Of a stretch of DNA of 64,000 bases, positions 13,263 through 24,989 are shown one piece after another. A program made the position numbers and the translations under genes. This DNA is from Megamerina dolium. Lineage: Eukaryota; Arthropoda; Insecta; Diptera; Megamerinidae. Every line of letters begins with the position of its first letter. Positions within the stretch are counted from its first letter, which is position 1. The stretch spans positions 45,330,821 to 45,394,820 of the forward strand of contig OY978529.1 in assembly GCA_963854835.1 (NCBI GenBank), in the 5' to 3' direction. Under the pieces are notes generated by a model. The model did no database searches and was not told the origin of the DNA. It worked only from the letters and a program-made list of their open reading frames with translations.

Positions 13263-13832
13263 TTTCAATCAGTGAATTTTTGATACTTCTGTTAAATGAA
13301 AATAATATTTAAAAAAAGCTAAAATACAATATGGCTATGAAGATGCCATATCAAAAATATTCGACGGCGAATTAAATTTTTCCCATCGCTTACTTGTTGA
13401 TTACATTTTCGCGCTGGGTAAATATATGCGTGCGCATATTTTTATTTTTTTTATATTTCCAATGCAATTTTAGAAATCAGCACAATACAGCACACCACAC
13501 GCTAACGATCATTGTACCCTACATTTATACACGACCAAGGACAAGGTTGAGTGATTGTAAAATAAATATGTATAAAAATGTATATGTATTTGCATTTGAT
13601 GTCTGCTCATGCTTATGGAGTTAGCAATGTTATATATAATTCTCATATGGATTTTTATATTGTTGTATTGTATAGTGTGTTATATTCGTCAAGCTGCTAA
13701 TTTTGTGTGAAAAAATGAAAATGATGCCAATTCGCTTAAACATTGACTTGGTAACATTCTTAGATACATTCAACGATTGGTGTTGGGAATTGGAATCAAT
13801 CGTAAGAGTTATTTAACTTTCAAATCACAATA

Positions 13833-14390
13833 AGCGCACACCGAAGTATTTCAATCGATGTACATGTCACCCAAGTCCAGCTCTTCCATTTTGGGCAAAA
13901 AAAAAGTTTGTAATCATCGCACGGTAGTGCTCGCCATTCACAGTAACGTTCCTGCCTTCGTCGTCTTTAAAAAAGTACGGTCCAATTATGTCACCGGCCC
14001 ATAATCCACACCAAATACTGCATTTTTCGGGATGCATTGGTAGTTCTTGCAATGCTTCTGACTGCTCTTCGCACCAAATACGTCAATTTTGATTGTTCAC
14101 GTATCCATTTAACCAAAAATGAGCTTCGTCGCCCATTCACCAAAAGTTAGCCGTTGTGGTAGGTCGTGTGCAATATTTTCCTTTGTCCGCACTCTACGTA
14201 TGCATGAGGTGGTTTAATGTCCAATGGTGTAAATTTGGTGCGAAATTAAGTCACAAGATTCTGAATAGCCGCCTTATAAGGTCTCCCAAACTGACCATAA
14301 AATGGAAGAAGTGCACGATGCCAAACGTTGCCAAAACGAAAGTTGCTAAAAAATCACATTTCGCATGTGGAATTGTATGGCGACAATTTT
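13833..14390 (-). pseudogene. rosa-like mariner transposase relic, internally deleted
   Basis: Minus-strand reading recovers, in order, an N-terminal piece (FYGQFGRPYKAAIQNLVT), RTKENIA joined directly to HDLPQRLTFGEWATK, then DEAHFWLNGYVNNQN*RIWCEE and LPMHPEKCSIWCGLWAGDIIGPYFFKDDEGRNVTVNGEHY. These match the block order of the element at 19215-20488, but with different residues, so it is a separate lineage. The RTKENIA-HDLPQR junction shows a deletion of part of the DNA-binding region. The C-terminal third, with the last two catalytic aspartates, is missing. Stops and frameshifts are present. Confidence 0.82.
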
Positions 14391-14394
14391 CTAT

Positions 14395-15000
14395 CCAATA
14401 CACAGTGTAAGAAGAGGTTGGTGCCTTTCAAAAACGGTGATTTTGATACCAAAGACAAAGAACGGTCTGAACAGCCGAAAAAGTTTTAAGGTGAGGATTT
14501 GGATGTATTGTACGACCAAGACCCATGCCAAACGTAAGAAGAGCTTCATTGGGAGTAGACCGCTCAACCGTTGCCAAGCGTTTGAAAACATTGGGGCTTA
14601 TCCAAAAGGTTTGAAGTTGGGTTCCGTATGACTTGAAGCCGAGAGATGTTGAAAGGTGATTTTTCATGCCCGAAATGCTGCTTGAAAGGCACACATGAAG
14701 AGATTTTTGCATTGAATGGTAACGAGCAATAAAAAAATGGATATATTACGACAATTCCAAGCGTAAAAAATCGTATGTTAAGCCTGGCCAACCCGCCGAA
14801 TCGACGCCAAAGGCAAATATTCATGGCGCCAAGGTAATTCTCTGTATTTGGTGAGGTCAGAAGGATGTGATCCATTATGAGCTACTAGAACCTACTCGAA
14901 CCGTTACGGAAGAGCTGTACCGACAACAATTGATGCGATTGAAAAGAGCAATGATCGAGAAACGCCAAGACGGCGAAGTTCTTTTGGAATGGAATCCATA
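14395..15000 (+). pseudogene. mariner transposase relic of a second lineage
   Basis: Plus-strand translation gives NGDFDTKDKERSEQPKKF*, DLDVLYDQDPCQT*EEL, then WIYYDNSKRKKSYVKPGQPA, STPKANIHGAKVILCIW and VTEELYRQQLMRLKRAMIEK. This is the order of a DD34D mariner transposase from the helix-turn-helix linker through the first catalytic region. At least five stops are visible. It ends before the DNARPH block. It lies end to end with the minus-strand rosa-like relic; no TIRs could be matched. Confidence 0.85.
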
Positions 15001-15009
15001 AATTTCCAG

Positions 15010-15276
15010 CAAGATGGGGAAATGTCATAGTTTCTCATGGACAATACTTTGAATGACATCTTTTCATATGGAATTCTTAAAAATAAATGATTTTTAAGCA
15101 CTAAAAAGTCCGATTTTAAATACCACCCCAACACCCAATACAATAAGTACATTTGTCGACGTTAAGTTCGACTTTGAACTATTCTACAATTTAACAAATA
15201 GGCATAAGGAATAAATTGAAATGAAGAGGTTTAAAATCTGTACTTTTTACAAACAATTAAAAAAAAAAGTACGCTG

Positions 15277-15307
<31 letters not shown>

Positions 15308-16540
15308 ATTTCTCTCTTTTCCATGTAAAAACTAATTTACAAATGTACTATATAATTAATCCATGTATTGCTTTTGCTCCTTGGTTTTGCTTATTGTACA
15401 TATTCTCTAGATATTTAAATTATTTTTTCAACACGGTCGAACGACAACGTTCTTCTATCTTGTTAACAATGTTTTTATTCATTTCATTTTTACATTCCTT
15501 CCACGTCTTAAGGTGATGTGATGTTCAAATAGAAAGGCAGGACACAATAGGTTATGGGACTATGGTAATGTGACCATGGAATGATGTAGATTCTTTTGCT
15601 TAGCAAGAAGACAAATTGTTCGATGCTTAGAAACAGCAGCAATTAAGAGATTTCATTTTTATGTTTTCTTTTTTTTTTGTTTTTCATTCGTTGAATTTTT
15701 TCCCTCCTTTTCTTGTTCCCCTATTCACGTTCGAATTTTTTACGCCATTTACTCTTAAGTGTCTCCCTATAAGAGTATTTCAGTACTTGTGTACCTTTGG
15801 TTTTTTGTTTTTTGTTTTTTTTTGCTTCAAATTCAGGCATCATTTGTCTTTTATTTTACATTGTCTTTTTGTGTGTTTGTATCTTTTGCACTTTTAAAAA
15901 ATTCTTCCTTTAGAATTGTTGCTATTATTATTTGGTTTGTTCTTTGGCAGTCTGTTGGTTATTTCGTATATTTGCTATATTACGTGTTCTGCTTATTCGT
16001 CAACTTACTCTATAGTCTATAGAAACTTTGCTGTTACCTTGTCAAGTCAATTTGTGTTTAGTCTGAACTTTAATATAGATCATACAATCGGAGCACACTG
16101 GGGTATTTAATCTTAATTGTTCGAACTAATTTGAAAAAGAAAGAATCAAGATCAATACACTCATACTATGAAAATGTTGAATATTGGAATTTGGAATACA
16201 ATCTTTGAAGCAATAAACCTGAGAACTTCGACAATGGTGAAATCTTGGATGCCCGTAAGATCTTAACCAACTAGAATTAGTCGAAAAAATGGGTGATATT
16301 ATTTCTGAGGAGAGACACTTAAATGCTAGAATGTAGTTTTTTTATGAGCAGTGGCATATTATCAATTCCCAAAACTTTTAAAAATAAATGTTTACAATTT
16401 TAAGATTTATTAAAAACAAATTCCACTTGAATATTTGCAATTATATTTTATATTTTATTATACATAATTAACAAAAAAAAAAAAAATTCTTATTACATTA
16501 TTTAACTGTCTGAATAAATTGATCTCCATTTTTTATACCA
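15010..16540. other. AT-rich, T-rich DNA, no gene seen
   Basis: The three overlapping frames at 15661-16110 are Phe/Leu-rich translations of T-rich sequence and have no domain. Confidence 0.55.
15277..15303. repeat. (TC)n microsatellite
   Basis: About 27 bp of TC dinucleotides followed by an imperfect TTTC/TCTC extension. Confidence 0.9.
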
Positions 16541-16547
16541 TTCACTT

Positions 16548-16583
16548 CACTGTGCGACACACTGTGCGACACACTGTGCGACT
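16548..16583. repeat. Three tandem copies of a 12-mer
   Basis: CACTGTGCGACA is repeated three times head to tail; the last copy ends CT instead of CA. It is short and isolated, and its function is unknown. Confidence 0.9.
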
Positions 16584-16969
16584 CACTAAATACATAGCTA
16601 TACACAAGACAGCTTTACCAAAATAGTCGAACTGGACAAACGCAATGAATGAGTAAAACGATTTCGAAATGACAACATTTTTCATGTCCGACAACTAAAT
16701 AAAAAAACAATTCACTTGTCATTGTTGAGTTTTTCATTTTATTCTTTTAATGTTCTCCTTCCATCTTTTTACGAATTTCTATCATTAGTCATTTGAGCTA
16801 TTGTTATGGAACTATTGTGACTTCAAACGTTTTTCTGTATTGTTTTTATACTCGTATTAAGCACATTCAACTATTTTTAGTAGTAGAAAATTGGCTCTAA
16901 TATTTTTTGAAATTTAATTTGAACGAAAGATCTGTGCATTTTTTATGATAACATCAATAGTAGTTTGTG

Positions 16970-17338
16970 GGTGCCGTAGCTCAGTGGTTAGTGTGTTCGC
17001 CTTCTGATCTGTAGGTCGTGGTTCAATACCCGGCTGATGCATAACAAATTTAATATCGAAAAGATTTTTCTTTCGAACGGTACTCACCTGTCGGCAAGCA
17101 ATTGGCAATTCTTCCGACAGTAACAACTTGCCATGAAAAAGCTTCTAAAAAGAACTCTGTGACAAAGCTCAGAAAAAGTGATGTCACAAGTGTTCTGCCG
17201 TTCGGAACCGGCTAAAATAAGTAGGTCCATTGTAATACTGTCCAAAAATTTAAGACGCACAACAGTAATGGAAGAGAAGCTCGGCCAATGAGCCCTTTGG
17301 GGCTTTAAGTGCCACATATTTATTATTTTTTTTTTTTT
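16970..17338 (+). mobile_element. tRNA-like SINE, full copy
   Basis: A 369-bp element flanked by a perfect 9-bp duplication, TAGTTTGTG (16961-16969 and 17339-17347). The head carries RNA polymerase III-type boxes; the body contains GGTACTCACCTGTCGGCAAG, CAGAAAAAGTGATGTCACAA and GCCCTTTGGGGCTTTAAGTG. The 3' end is CACATATTTATT followed by a T-rich tail. Copies at 46358-46721 and 24039-24321 (minus), 28770-29096 (plus) and 13056-13262 (minus) share the body. It encodes no protein and would depend on a partner LINE, which I cannot identify. Confidence 0.88.
16977..17030 (+). promoter_or_regulatory. Pol III-type A and B boxes of the SINE
   Basis: TAGCTCAGTGG at 16977-16987 fits the A-box consensus and GGTTCAATACC at 17020-17030 is close to the B-box consensus; spacing is tRNA-like. 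The acceptor stem does not close properly and the tRNA isotype cannot be resolved, so this is tRNA-derived rather than a tRNA gene. Confidence 0.75.
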
Positions 17339-17349
17339 TAGTTTGTGCA

Positions 17350-19210
17350 TATATCGATTAATTTTCTATTGTTGTCATTCAAGTAATATTTGAGGGCGTT
17401 AATGGTATTTTTAATTACCCCGATATATTGTAGTTCTTAATCTTGAGCCTTACATTACTGTGAGTAACTGCCTCTAATCCAAAGCTCTTGACGACGATGT
17501 CTTGCTATCTTCTTGACCTTTGAAGACGTAGAGGTACTTAACAGGGAGGCACCGCTCCATGCGGATTATTCATAAGACTTCCGTTGTACATGAAGTCTGA
17601 TTTTCTGGCAAGGCATTTACAAATTGTCTGGCAGATAAGATCAGGTGTATATTATAGAGCATAAGTAGCCCTATACAAGTGGTATTGTAACACTATAGAA
17701 TTTAGTTATCGAAACTCTTATGAGAAATTAAATTAAATTTCCAAAACTCCAATATTCCAAGTAAGACATGAAGTGCATGAAGAAGCAGTTATACGTCGAT
17801 GAAATCTTCTAAAGATTTTTTTTCTTACACGACAGGCTGCATATTGTCTAAAGAATCAAAACGAAGTGTTCATCCATTTCCGAAATATGATAAATTAAAC
17901 ACAAACTGTCATTTTCAAGATATTTGTCCATAAAACACAAGTAACTTGAAATTTTGGTTTTGATTTGGCTTCAATCTTTCGTTGAAAGAAAATATGGATT
18001 CCTAACTATTTTCCAGATATCGGCCTTTATATGATGTTGGAAAATAGAACTCTAACTGCTTAGGGTGCGGTGTTTTGAAAACGGGGTCATTGGATTCGGT
18101 AAAATTAGGCCACTCGTCATCTTTTTAGATTTACCATAGACCTTCGCAAAAGGAAAATAATTCGTTTCTAGTAGAAAGACAGGAATAATCGGCAGAATTA
18201 AATAAATCTTAGTTTTAGTTTATTTAGTAAATAACAATATATAACAATTTATCATGCCAAATATGTACATGAATATACATAAATACAATGAGTTCCTGAA
18301 CTTATTGTAGTCCTTTTCAGCTTAATTTACAAATGAATCTTAAAAAGTGTTTTGTATAGACTTAATGATATATGAAAACAAAAATATCAAAATAAAAATG
18401 TCAAAACAAAAAAGTTATTCAAAGAAAAATGGAAGAGAATCTAGTCTACGATCAATTAAAAAAATGTTTAATTCTGCTTTGCAGTGAAATACGGAATGCT
18501 GCAATACATCTTCACATGTACATACACAAACCAAGAAATGAAAGTGAATATTTGCCTTGCCACCCAAAAATTTGAGTTCATGATGCACTTTTGTAGAAAA
18601 AAAAAAGAATTCACTTTACGATGAATTGTCTCATCATACCTGACATGAACACTAGTCTGACATGACCTTATGATATAAGTAATTGTTGTATATTAAGTAC
18701 ATCTACATGTATATGCATATATCAGTGCAAGTGTATTGAAAAAGAGATATTATTAAAATGGGTGAATAAAGATCAGCATTGACATCGGATACAACAATGG
18801 ATTAATATTAAACAATTAAAGTACGAAATTAAATTAATTTTGGCTTTAATACGCATTCGTGCATGTGTGTGTGTGTGTGTGCCAAGTAATGAGGGCTGGT
18901 TAAATATATGTACTGTAGTTATATACACATATATATATACAAAAATATACACATACATGAATACCTGCTTTATATAGATTGCATTGAAAATAGAACAAAA
19001 ATCATATTCATACACCTACGGCCATATCAGTTCATTACACATTGCATTTGCATTGAATTTAAATTAATTTTAATTAATTGCATTCCTTTACAGCAGCATT
19101 ATTATTGTTATGATTTTCTTGAAAATGTATTTTTTTTTCATACATAACACATTTCACGGCTATTGTTTTAATCAGTGGCGTAGCCAGTGGCTGTAACATT
19201 TCTATGGATA
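17350..19210. other. AT-rich DNA, no gene seen
   Basis: The part 17430-17660 is less AT-rich than its surroundings and could be a decayed transposon piece, but I could not recognise a domain. A (TG)n tract lies at 18864-18881. Confidence 0.5.
18864..18881. repeat. (TG)n microsatellite
   Basis: Nine TG units. Confidence 0.9.
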
Positions 19211-19214
19211 TATA

Positions 19215-20488
19215 AAGGGTTATCCATTTCGCGGTTTCAAAAGTATAGGGCTAGAATTCGACATCTGTCAAACTGAGTTGTTAAAACAATTTCTTTCTTT
19301 TTCAGTTCAAAGTCTGACATTTGCGAAAATGGATCGCTTAACTATCGTACAACGCATTAAAATTGTAAAAACCTACTACAAAAATGGTGATTCTGCCACA
19401 GCCACATATCGTGCTTTAAGAGGAGATTATGGTTTACATAATCGTCCAACTACGCAAGCAATTGGCAAAATTGTGAAGAAATATGAAGAGACTGGATCGG
19501 TTACAGATATTGTAAGGCCTGTGCATCATCGTTTCGCTCGTACCACCGAAAATATCGCTGCTGTAAGTGAAAGTGTTGCCGAAGACCCGAATGTGTCGAT
19601 TCCTCGTCGTTCTCAGGAATTAGGACTGTCTTACGGCACATTATGGCGTATTTTGCATTTGGATCTACACCTACATCCATATAAAATCCAGCTCACACAA
19701 CAACTGAAGCCAGCTGACTTCTTGAACAACAGGCGGTGGACGGCGATTTTTCGAACAAAATTTTCTTCAGCGACGAAGCACATTTCTTACTCGGTGGGTA
19801 TGTTAACAAACAAAATTGTCGTATTTGGGGTTCTGAGAATCCTCAAGTAATTGAAGAGAGGCCACTACATCCACAAAAAGTCACTGCTTGGTGCGCTCTT
19901 TGGTACGGAGGTGTGATTGGACCTTACTTCTTCGAAAACGACGATGGAACGACTGTCACCGTCAATTCGGAGCGTTATGGTCATATGATAACCGACTTTT
20001 TTTTGCCTGCTATTGAAGAATACGACTTAGAGAATATGTGGTTTTAACAAGACGGTGCCACATGCCACACAACTCGAGCGAATATGGCTTTATTGCAAGA
20101 GAAATTTTCTGGCCGCGTAATTTCTCGTCGTGGCGATATCAAGTGCCCACCAAGATCATGCGATTTGACACCGCTTGACTTTTTTTTGTGGGGCTACGCG
20201 AAATACCGTGTTTATGTAGATAAACCTTTAACTCTTGAGCACCTAAAAACCAACATTCGTCACGTTATGGCTGAGGTACCGCCCAATATGTGTCAAAAAG
20301 TGGCCGAAAATTACCTCAAAAGAATCGATGCTTGCAACAATTCGCGTGGTGGTCATTTAAATGATTGAGTATTTCACACATAATGTCAACGTTCATACTT
20401 TATAATAAAAAAGAAATATCATGATAAAAAATATTTTATATGTGTTTTATTTACATTTACTTTTGAAACCGCAAAATGGATAACCCTT
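19215..20488 (+). mobile_element. rosa-type DD41D mariner-like element with TIRs, 1274 bp
   Basis: Bounded by 31-bp terminal inverted repeats that differ at one position (19215-19245 and 20458-20488; outer end AAGGGTTATCCATTT). TA flanks both ends (19213-19214, 20489-20490), the expected target duplication. The interior holds a single plus-strand transposase frame covering most of the element. TIR identity and a nearly open frame make this the youngest DNA transposon in the window. Confidence 0.93.
19329..20368 (+). pseudogene. DD41D (rosa-type) transposase, two lesions
   Basis: The start chosen is the ATG at 19329 (MDRLTIVQRIKIVK). An N-terminal helix-turn-helix region with NRPTTQAIGKIVKKYEETG and RRSQELGLSYGTLWRIL is followed by the catalytic domain: FSDEAHF (first Asp), WFxQDGATCHT (second Asp) and CDLTPLDFFLWG (third Asp). 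Exactly 41 residues separate the last two aspartates, the hallmark of DD41D rosa elements. The frame changes near 19735, just before VDGDFSNKIFF, and a TAA at 20045-20047 sits where CAA (Gln) is expected before QDG. All three catalytic aspartates remain, so mutation seems recent. It is inactive as it stands. Confidence 0.92.
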
Positions 20489-20490
20489 TA

Positions 20491-21885
20491 CAAGTGGAGT
20501 ATGAAATTCTTAAATTCTTGGGGTGGTTGCAGTCCTCTTGGGTTAGGACTGGTCAATGCGGCTACCGTTACGATACTGTATGAGAGTTCTCGGCAATTTG
20601 CTTTTACCACATACCCATAATCTTATTTTTACAGTCATTTAAAACAAAAATCTCTCTTAAGAGGAATACTTGCATTGACTACAGGCAAAATCTGAAACAA
20701 ATTTTGTATGGATTGAACATATTGTATTTTCTCAGTGAAGACAATATGCATGAAATACAATATAAGTATTTTATTTTCTCACTTTCCTTGTCTCTCTCAC
20801 ACATTGTTACATAAAATTCATTTCAGGGAAAAGGCTCACTTGCATTTTACGCATAAATAAATACAAAATGCTACAAAAATGCAAATGAGCGTAACCAAAT
20901 ACATACTTATACATATTTGCATTTATATTTACGTCTGCTTATGTAATCATCCCGATTGGTATGCTTTTAAATATGTTAATGGAAAATTCTTTATTAATTG
21001 CCGATCAACCGCCATAATGATGTGGTTATTGATAATTGTATATTGTTGCACATAGGTACCTACACGAATTCAAGAATTATTGTAATTTAATGGCATTTAA
21101 ATACGTTGTATCCAGGGCTCCTGAAGAATGGATATCTTTCAGAACTGACTCTGTTTTTCTTCACTTTCGGTGGTGGTGGCTAGTTCATCCCAATAAGCAG
21201 CTCGTTGGTGGAGTCAACCTCTTCTTGCTCTTTCTTCGGATCAGTAGAGCGAAAAATCATTGGTTTGCCAAATTGGAACCCAAATCGTAGCTTATTATTG
21301 ACTCTTTTTCAAGGCTTAACACTTTCTTACATTTTTTAGAGCAGGTAGGACAGTTTTTAATTAGCTAACAGAATTGTGCGATTATATTCAAGGAGGTCTG
21401 TGCTCATATTGCTGCTATTTACCTTCATATTTGTATTACTGTAGCACATAGTCGCTAATTAGGGATCGCACTTGCGGGAATCAAATGTAAAAATCACCAA
21501 TCAAGAATGCAGTCTGGATCCGCAGTGTTCAGTTTCCCAGTTTAGTTCAATCTAAAATCCTGATTTATCATTTCTAAATATGTGATATTTCCATCTTTCG
21601 GTGCTCTAATTGTCTAATTTGTCTAACTGTCTCATCCTGGTCAGACTCTAGCAATCCTTGTTGAACTGATCGCAAGTCACTCACTGGAAATCTTGTAATT
21701 TGTTCTGCGTGCTATATGATGACACCACCATTTTGAGAGTCTTCTTGGCACCTATTGAAAGGCAGCTGAAGTGTATGGCGATATGTTCCTCGGTCAGAGC
21801 TTGTGCGTTGACTTTGGAACTTGCCGTGTAAAAACTCTCCCCCAATGAAAAATCACAACATATCCCTGCAAAGAAAGTAGTATGA
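20491..21885. other. Mixed AT-rich DNA, possible transposon debris
   Basis: Parts 20500-20640, 21100-21300 and 21480-21870 are more GC-balanced than the surrounding DNA and look like decayed repeats. An 84-codon frame at 21036-21290 has no motif I recognise. Confidence 0.45.
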
Positions 21886-21889
21886 TATA

Positions 21890-22115
21890 CAGATATGCAC
21901 CTGGAATGGACGATCCTCTCCGATAAGGGTGGTGCCTCTATTCAATTGGTTGATTTTCACGATAAATATGATAGATGGAAAAAGTTTAAAAGAGCGATGT
22001 GATATTTATTACAATTACCATGCGGAGAGTCACAAACTAAGATGTGGATTTGTTGCCAGTAAGAGACTGCAGCATCTGGTCTCAACGTTCGGCATTAAGA
22101 CAAACTTATTTAACA
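21890..22115 (+). pseudogene. 5' endonuclease fragment of the RTE-like LINE
   Basis: Reads ICTWNGRS near the start, then IYYNYHAESHKLRCGFVASKRLQHLVSTFGI in another frame. The same block occurs at 31103-31325 (ICTWNVRSLYREGTS ... IYYNCHAERHKLGCRFVVCKRQ). It is the N-terminal part of an apurinic-like endonuclease domain. The catalytic GDFN and SDHY motifs are absent, so this is a short remnant. Confidence 0.8.
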
Positions 22116-22119
22116 TCAA

Positions 22120-23760
22120 ATCTTCAATTATTTACGAATTCATTAAGAACTAGTTGTACAACTAATTTTTAACAAGTTGATTTTCCTACAGGGAAGATAT
22201 GTGGTTACATATGCGAGTTACAAATACTATAGCACATAAATACAAATAAGCTATGAAAATTCAGTAATTTATTTGCTACAAACACATTTCAATTTGTAAA
22301 AAAATCGAAAACTAATAAAATCATCAACATAGTAATAATTTAAAAAAAAAAAAAAATGTACGTGTATGTTGAACACATAAAACAGTCTAGACATATACAT
22401 ATTACAAATGTATGTACGTATCTGCTCATATACTCATATATGTAACCTTGATTGAGCAATAAGTATACTGATGACCCGAAAAGGTTATATAAATTAAATT
22501 TTCATGGAATATCAATGATGGTGCTAATGATGATAATGTTGATGATGAGTATGTTGATGACACAAAGCTCTGAGCAGAGATTAATGAGAACATGTAATAT
22601 GGTTGCTTATCCAATATGCCGAAAACATTTCCATATAAATTAGTATTGAATATTTATTGTGTACGTATATGAATTCGCACAGTCAAACCCATACACATAT
22701 GAGCATACACCGTTTCACTCATTCAAATTCAAATACTTTGACAAATGACTTATTCATGGCATTCCATTTCAGAATTGAATTTTGACTAAATGAAGGAATA
22801 TGAAATGAAGAAATACAATATTATTATTTAATGGCATGGATGCGGCTGTATTGTGTAGTGTGCTGATAAATAAATTAGATTAGATTAAATTATAAATTAA
22901 ATAAATTTTTCATACAACGAAAATCGGCAATTTTAGTGGAATAAATGGAAATGGTGGAACTATCAGAAATTGAACGTTCATTGAAAGAATTTATTTCAAT
23001 ATTAATCGATAAAATCTTTTTTAACCCTGCTGTTATTTTTAAAATGACATTACTACTACAAAATAATTTTTCTGAATATACTTAGTCTATGTGGACAACT
23101 TATAAAGTATCTTTGAAAAGTTATAATATAAATTGAAAGTAAATTCCTTAACAAAATTTGATCAACCAACAAGTAACAAGTTCAATGACATCTTGACAGA
23201 TTGTATTGGTCTTTCATTCAATATCGTTCACGTTGCCGTTCTCCGTAATCTCTTCAAGTATACACGCATTATTCAGTATTGTCATTATTCTCAAGCACGG
23301 CAAACAACAAAAAATTAATAAACATATAAATCAAGTTTATTAAACAGCAATGAATATGTACATATATATGTATAATATAAAAGTATCTCAATTTATTACT
23401 TGTACTTACGTTGTTATTGTTGTTGTTGTTAATATTAAGATGTTTGTATGAAATTCTATTTGTTCAGAAGGCATTATGAATAGGCAGAAGGAGGCAATTG
23501 TATAAAGGAAGCATCGAACAGTGAATAAATTTATTAGAGCTTTGTGATATTTTGCGTTAATAATGTTATTAGGCAAGAAGAAAACTGACTATTGAATATC
23601 TTCATGAATTTTATTCAAGAAAAGGACACAAGTTAGATATGAACGCAAGTTCAATAAACTATGGAAGTTCTATTTTTATTTTAATGTACATACTTATTTA
23701 TGGGAATATATAGATTGCTTAAGATACAGGAGCTGTTTGCTTGCGTGAACCCCTTTAAGC
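22120..23760. other. AT-rich DNA, no gene seen
   Basis: Contains a GATGATGAT-like run at 22515-22560 and a GTTGTTATTGTTGTTG run near 23411. The 60- to 74-codon frames show no domains. Confidence 0.55.
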
Positions 23761-23769
23761 GAAAATAGG

Positions 23770-24890
23770 ACTATTGTGATGCCATAAATTGGGTCCCCAT
23801 TGGACCATTGGAATATCAATACTCAACTTATAAAGAATAGATTTCAATGTTGTGCCCTCTCTTGCCAATTCGTCCGTCGTTTCATTGCCCATTATATCTT
23901 TGTGACCGAACACCCAAACGAGTTGGTCAACATTTAGAGATGCAGTTACGGGTAACTATTGAATTCAAAGAAATTAATTCAGCTTGGCTCTCAGTGAACA
24001 TTCTTAAGTGTGCTACAACATTGTGGCGTAGCCATTTAAATAAATAAATAAATATGTGGCACTTAAAGGCCGCGAAGGGCTCTCATCGAGCTTCTGCAGA
24101 ACCCTTGTAACATTATTTTTTCTGAGCTTTATCACAAGAGTTTTTTTAGAAGCTTTTCCATAGCAAATTGTTACTGCCGGAAGAATTGCCAATTGCTTGT
24201 CGACAGGTGGGTACCGTTCGAAAGAAAAATCTTTTCGATATTAAATTTGTTATGCTTCAGCCGGGGATTGAACCCACGACCTACAGATCAGACACACTTA
24301 CCACTGAGCTATGGTACCAGACATTTAGCCTAGCTAATATCCATAACTTCTGCCTGAAACGCGCTGCAATGGCCTGCTGACCTAAATACTATGCGCACCC
24401 CATAGTTGCTTGTTTCTTCAAGAGGGATCTATACCTGTACCCAGTCTTTTCAGAGAAATAAGTGTTTTTGGATTTGGTTGTCAAAGGTTAACTCTGCTCT
24501 CAAAGGCTTTGATGGAGGTCGTTCTACTCCTAGTCAACCTCAGAACCATGTGCCTGAATTTCTATCTATGATTTTGTCTAGTTCAGTCCATTCGACAACA
24601 ACCCTATATGAAAGCACTGACCGAACTATAGTCGAGGACTCTTAATGAACACCACGCGGGTTCATGCTCTATTTTGTACCTATAGATGTATAGACCATTT
24701 TCGTGAGTACAATGTTGTCGAAACTTCCTTAACACGCTCTTCAATATTGCATTTTCGGTTAAGCTTTCTGTCTAAAATATCACCCAGATATCTAGCTTCC
24801 TCCGAGGAGCTCAGTTCTGCAGATCAACAACACAGTTCACCAGTGTATGCTACAATCTTGAACCCGTCAAGCCATGCAGCCAGTTTATAA
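23770..24890 (-). pseudogene. Jockey/I/R1-type LINE fragment: RT thumb and RNase H, split by a SINE
   Basis: Read on the minus strand from 24890. SSSEEARYLGDILDRKLN and CNIEERVKEVSTTLYS match the thumb region that follows the reverse transcriptase. A linker follows, then VFRSAGHCSAFQAEVMDIS*A, interrupted by the SINE at 24039-24321. Beyond it the frame resumes with AKWLRHNVVAHLRMF, TESQAELISLNSI and NVDQLVWVFGHKDIMGNETTDELARE. AEV, ESQ (DSQ in the family) and GHKD...ADELAR equivalents mark the RNase H domain. Stops and frameshifts throughout; the copy is 5' truncated. Confidence 0.88.
24039..24321 (-). mobile_element. SINE copy nested in a LINE
   Basis: Same family as 16970-17338, in reverse. 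The head keeps both boxes (TAGCTCAGTGG and GGTTCAATCCC on the minus strand). About 80 bp of the body, from the GCCGTTCGGAACCGG region to the GTAATGGAAGAG region, is missing. CATTTA flanks both sides (24033-24038 and 24322-24327) and is the likely target duplication. The tail is (AAAT)n on the plus strand. Confidence 0.87.
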
Positions 24891-24904
24891 GTAGTAACTG
24901 GAAA

Positions 24905-24985
24905 ATGTTGTTTGTTTTAATTTTAAATAGCTGTAACTTCGGCAGCCTTTTGTCTGGTACAACCATATTTGACATATAGATTAAG
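24905..24985 (-). repeat. Diverged fragment of the 26930-28426 repeat
   Basis: The plus-strand text TTTTAAATAGCTGTAACTTCGGCAGCCTTTTGTCTGGTACAACCATATTTGACA, in pieces, matches the reverse complement of the unit near 27530-27596 of the large repeat. The LINE relic begins immediately to its left. Confidence 0.65.
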
Positions 24986-24989
24986 ATTG

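Noticed and set aside
15661..16110. Membrane protein suggested by hydrophobic frames
   Set aside because: Three overlapping frames are all open because the DNA is T-rich; hydrophobicity follows from TTT/TTC codons.
16970..17040. A functional tRNA gene
   Set aside because: A and B boxes are present, but the acceptor stem does not pair and the same head recurs at the start of SINE copies with target duplications.
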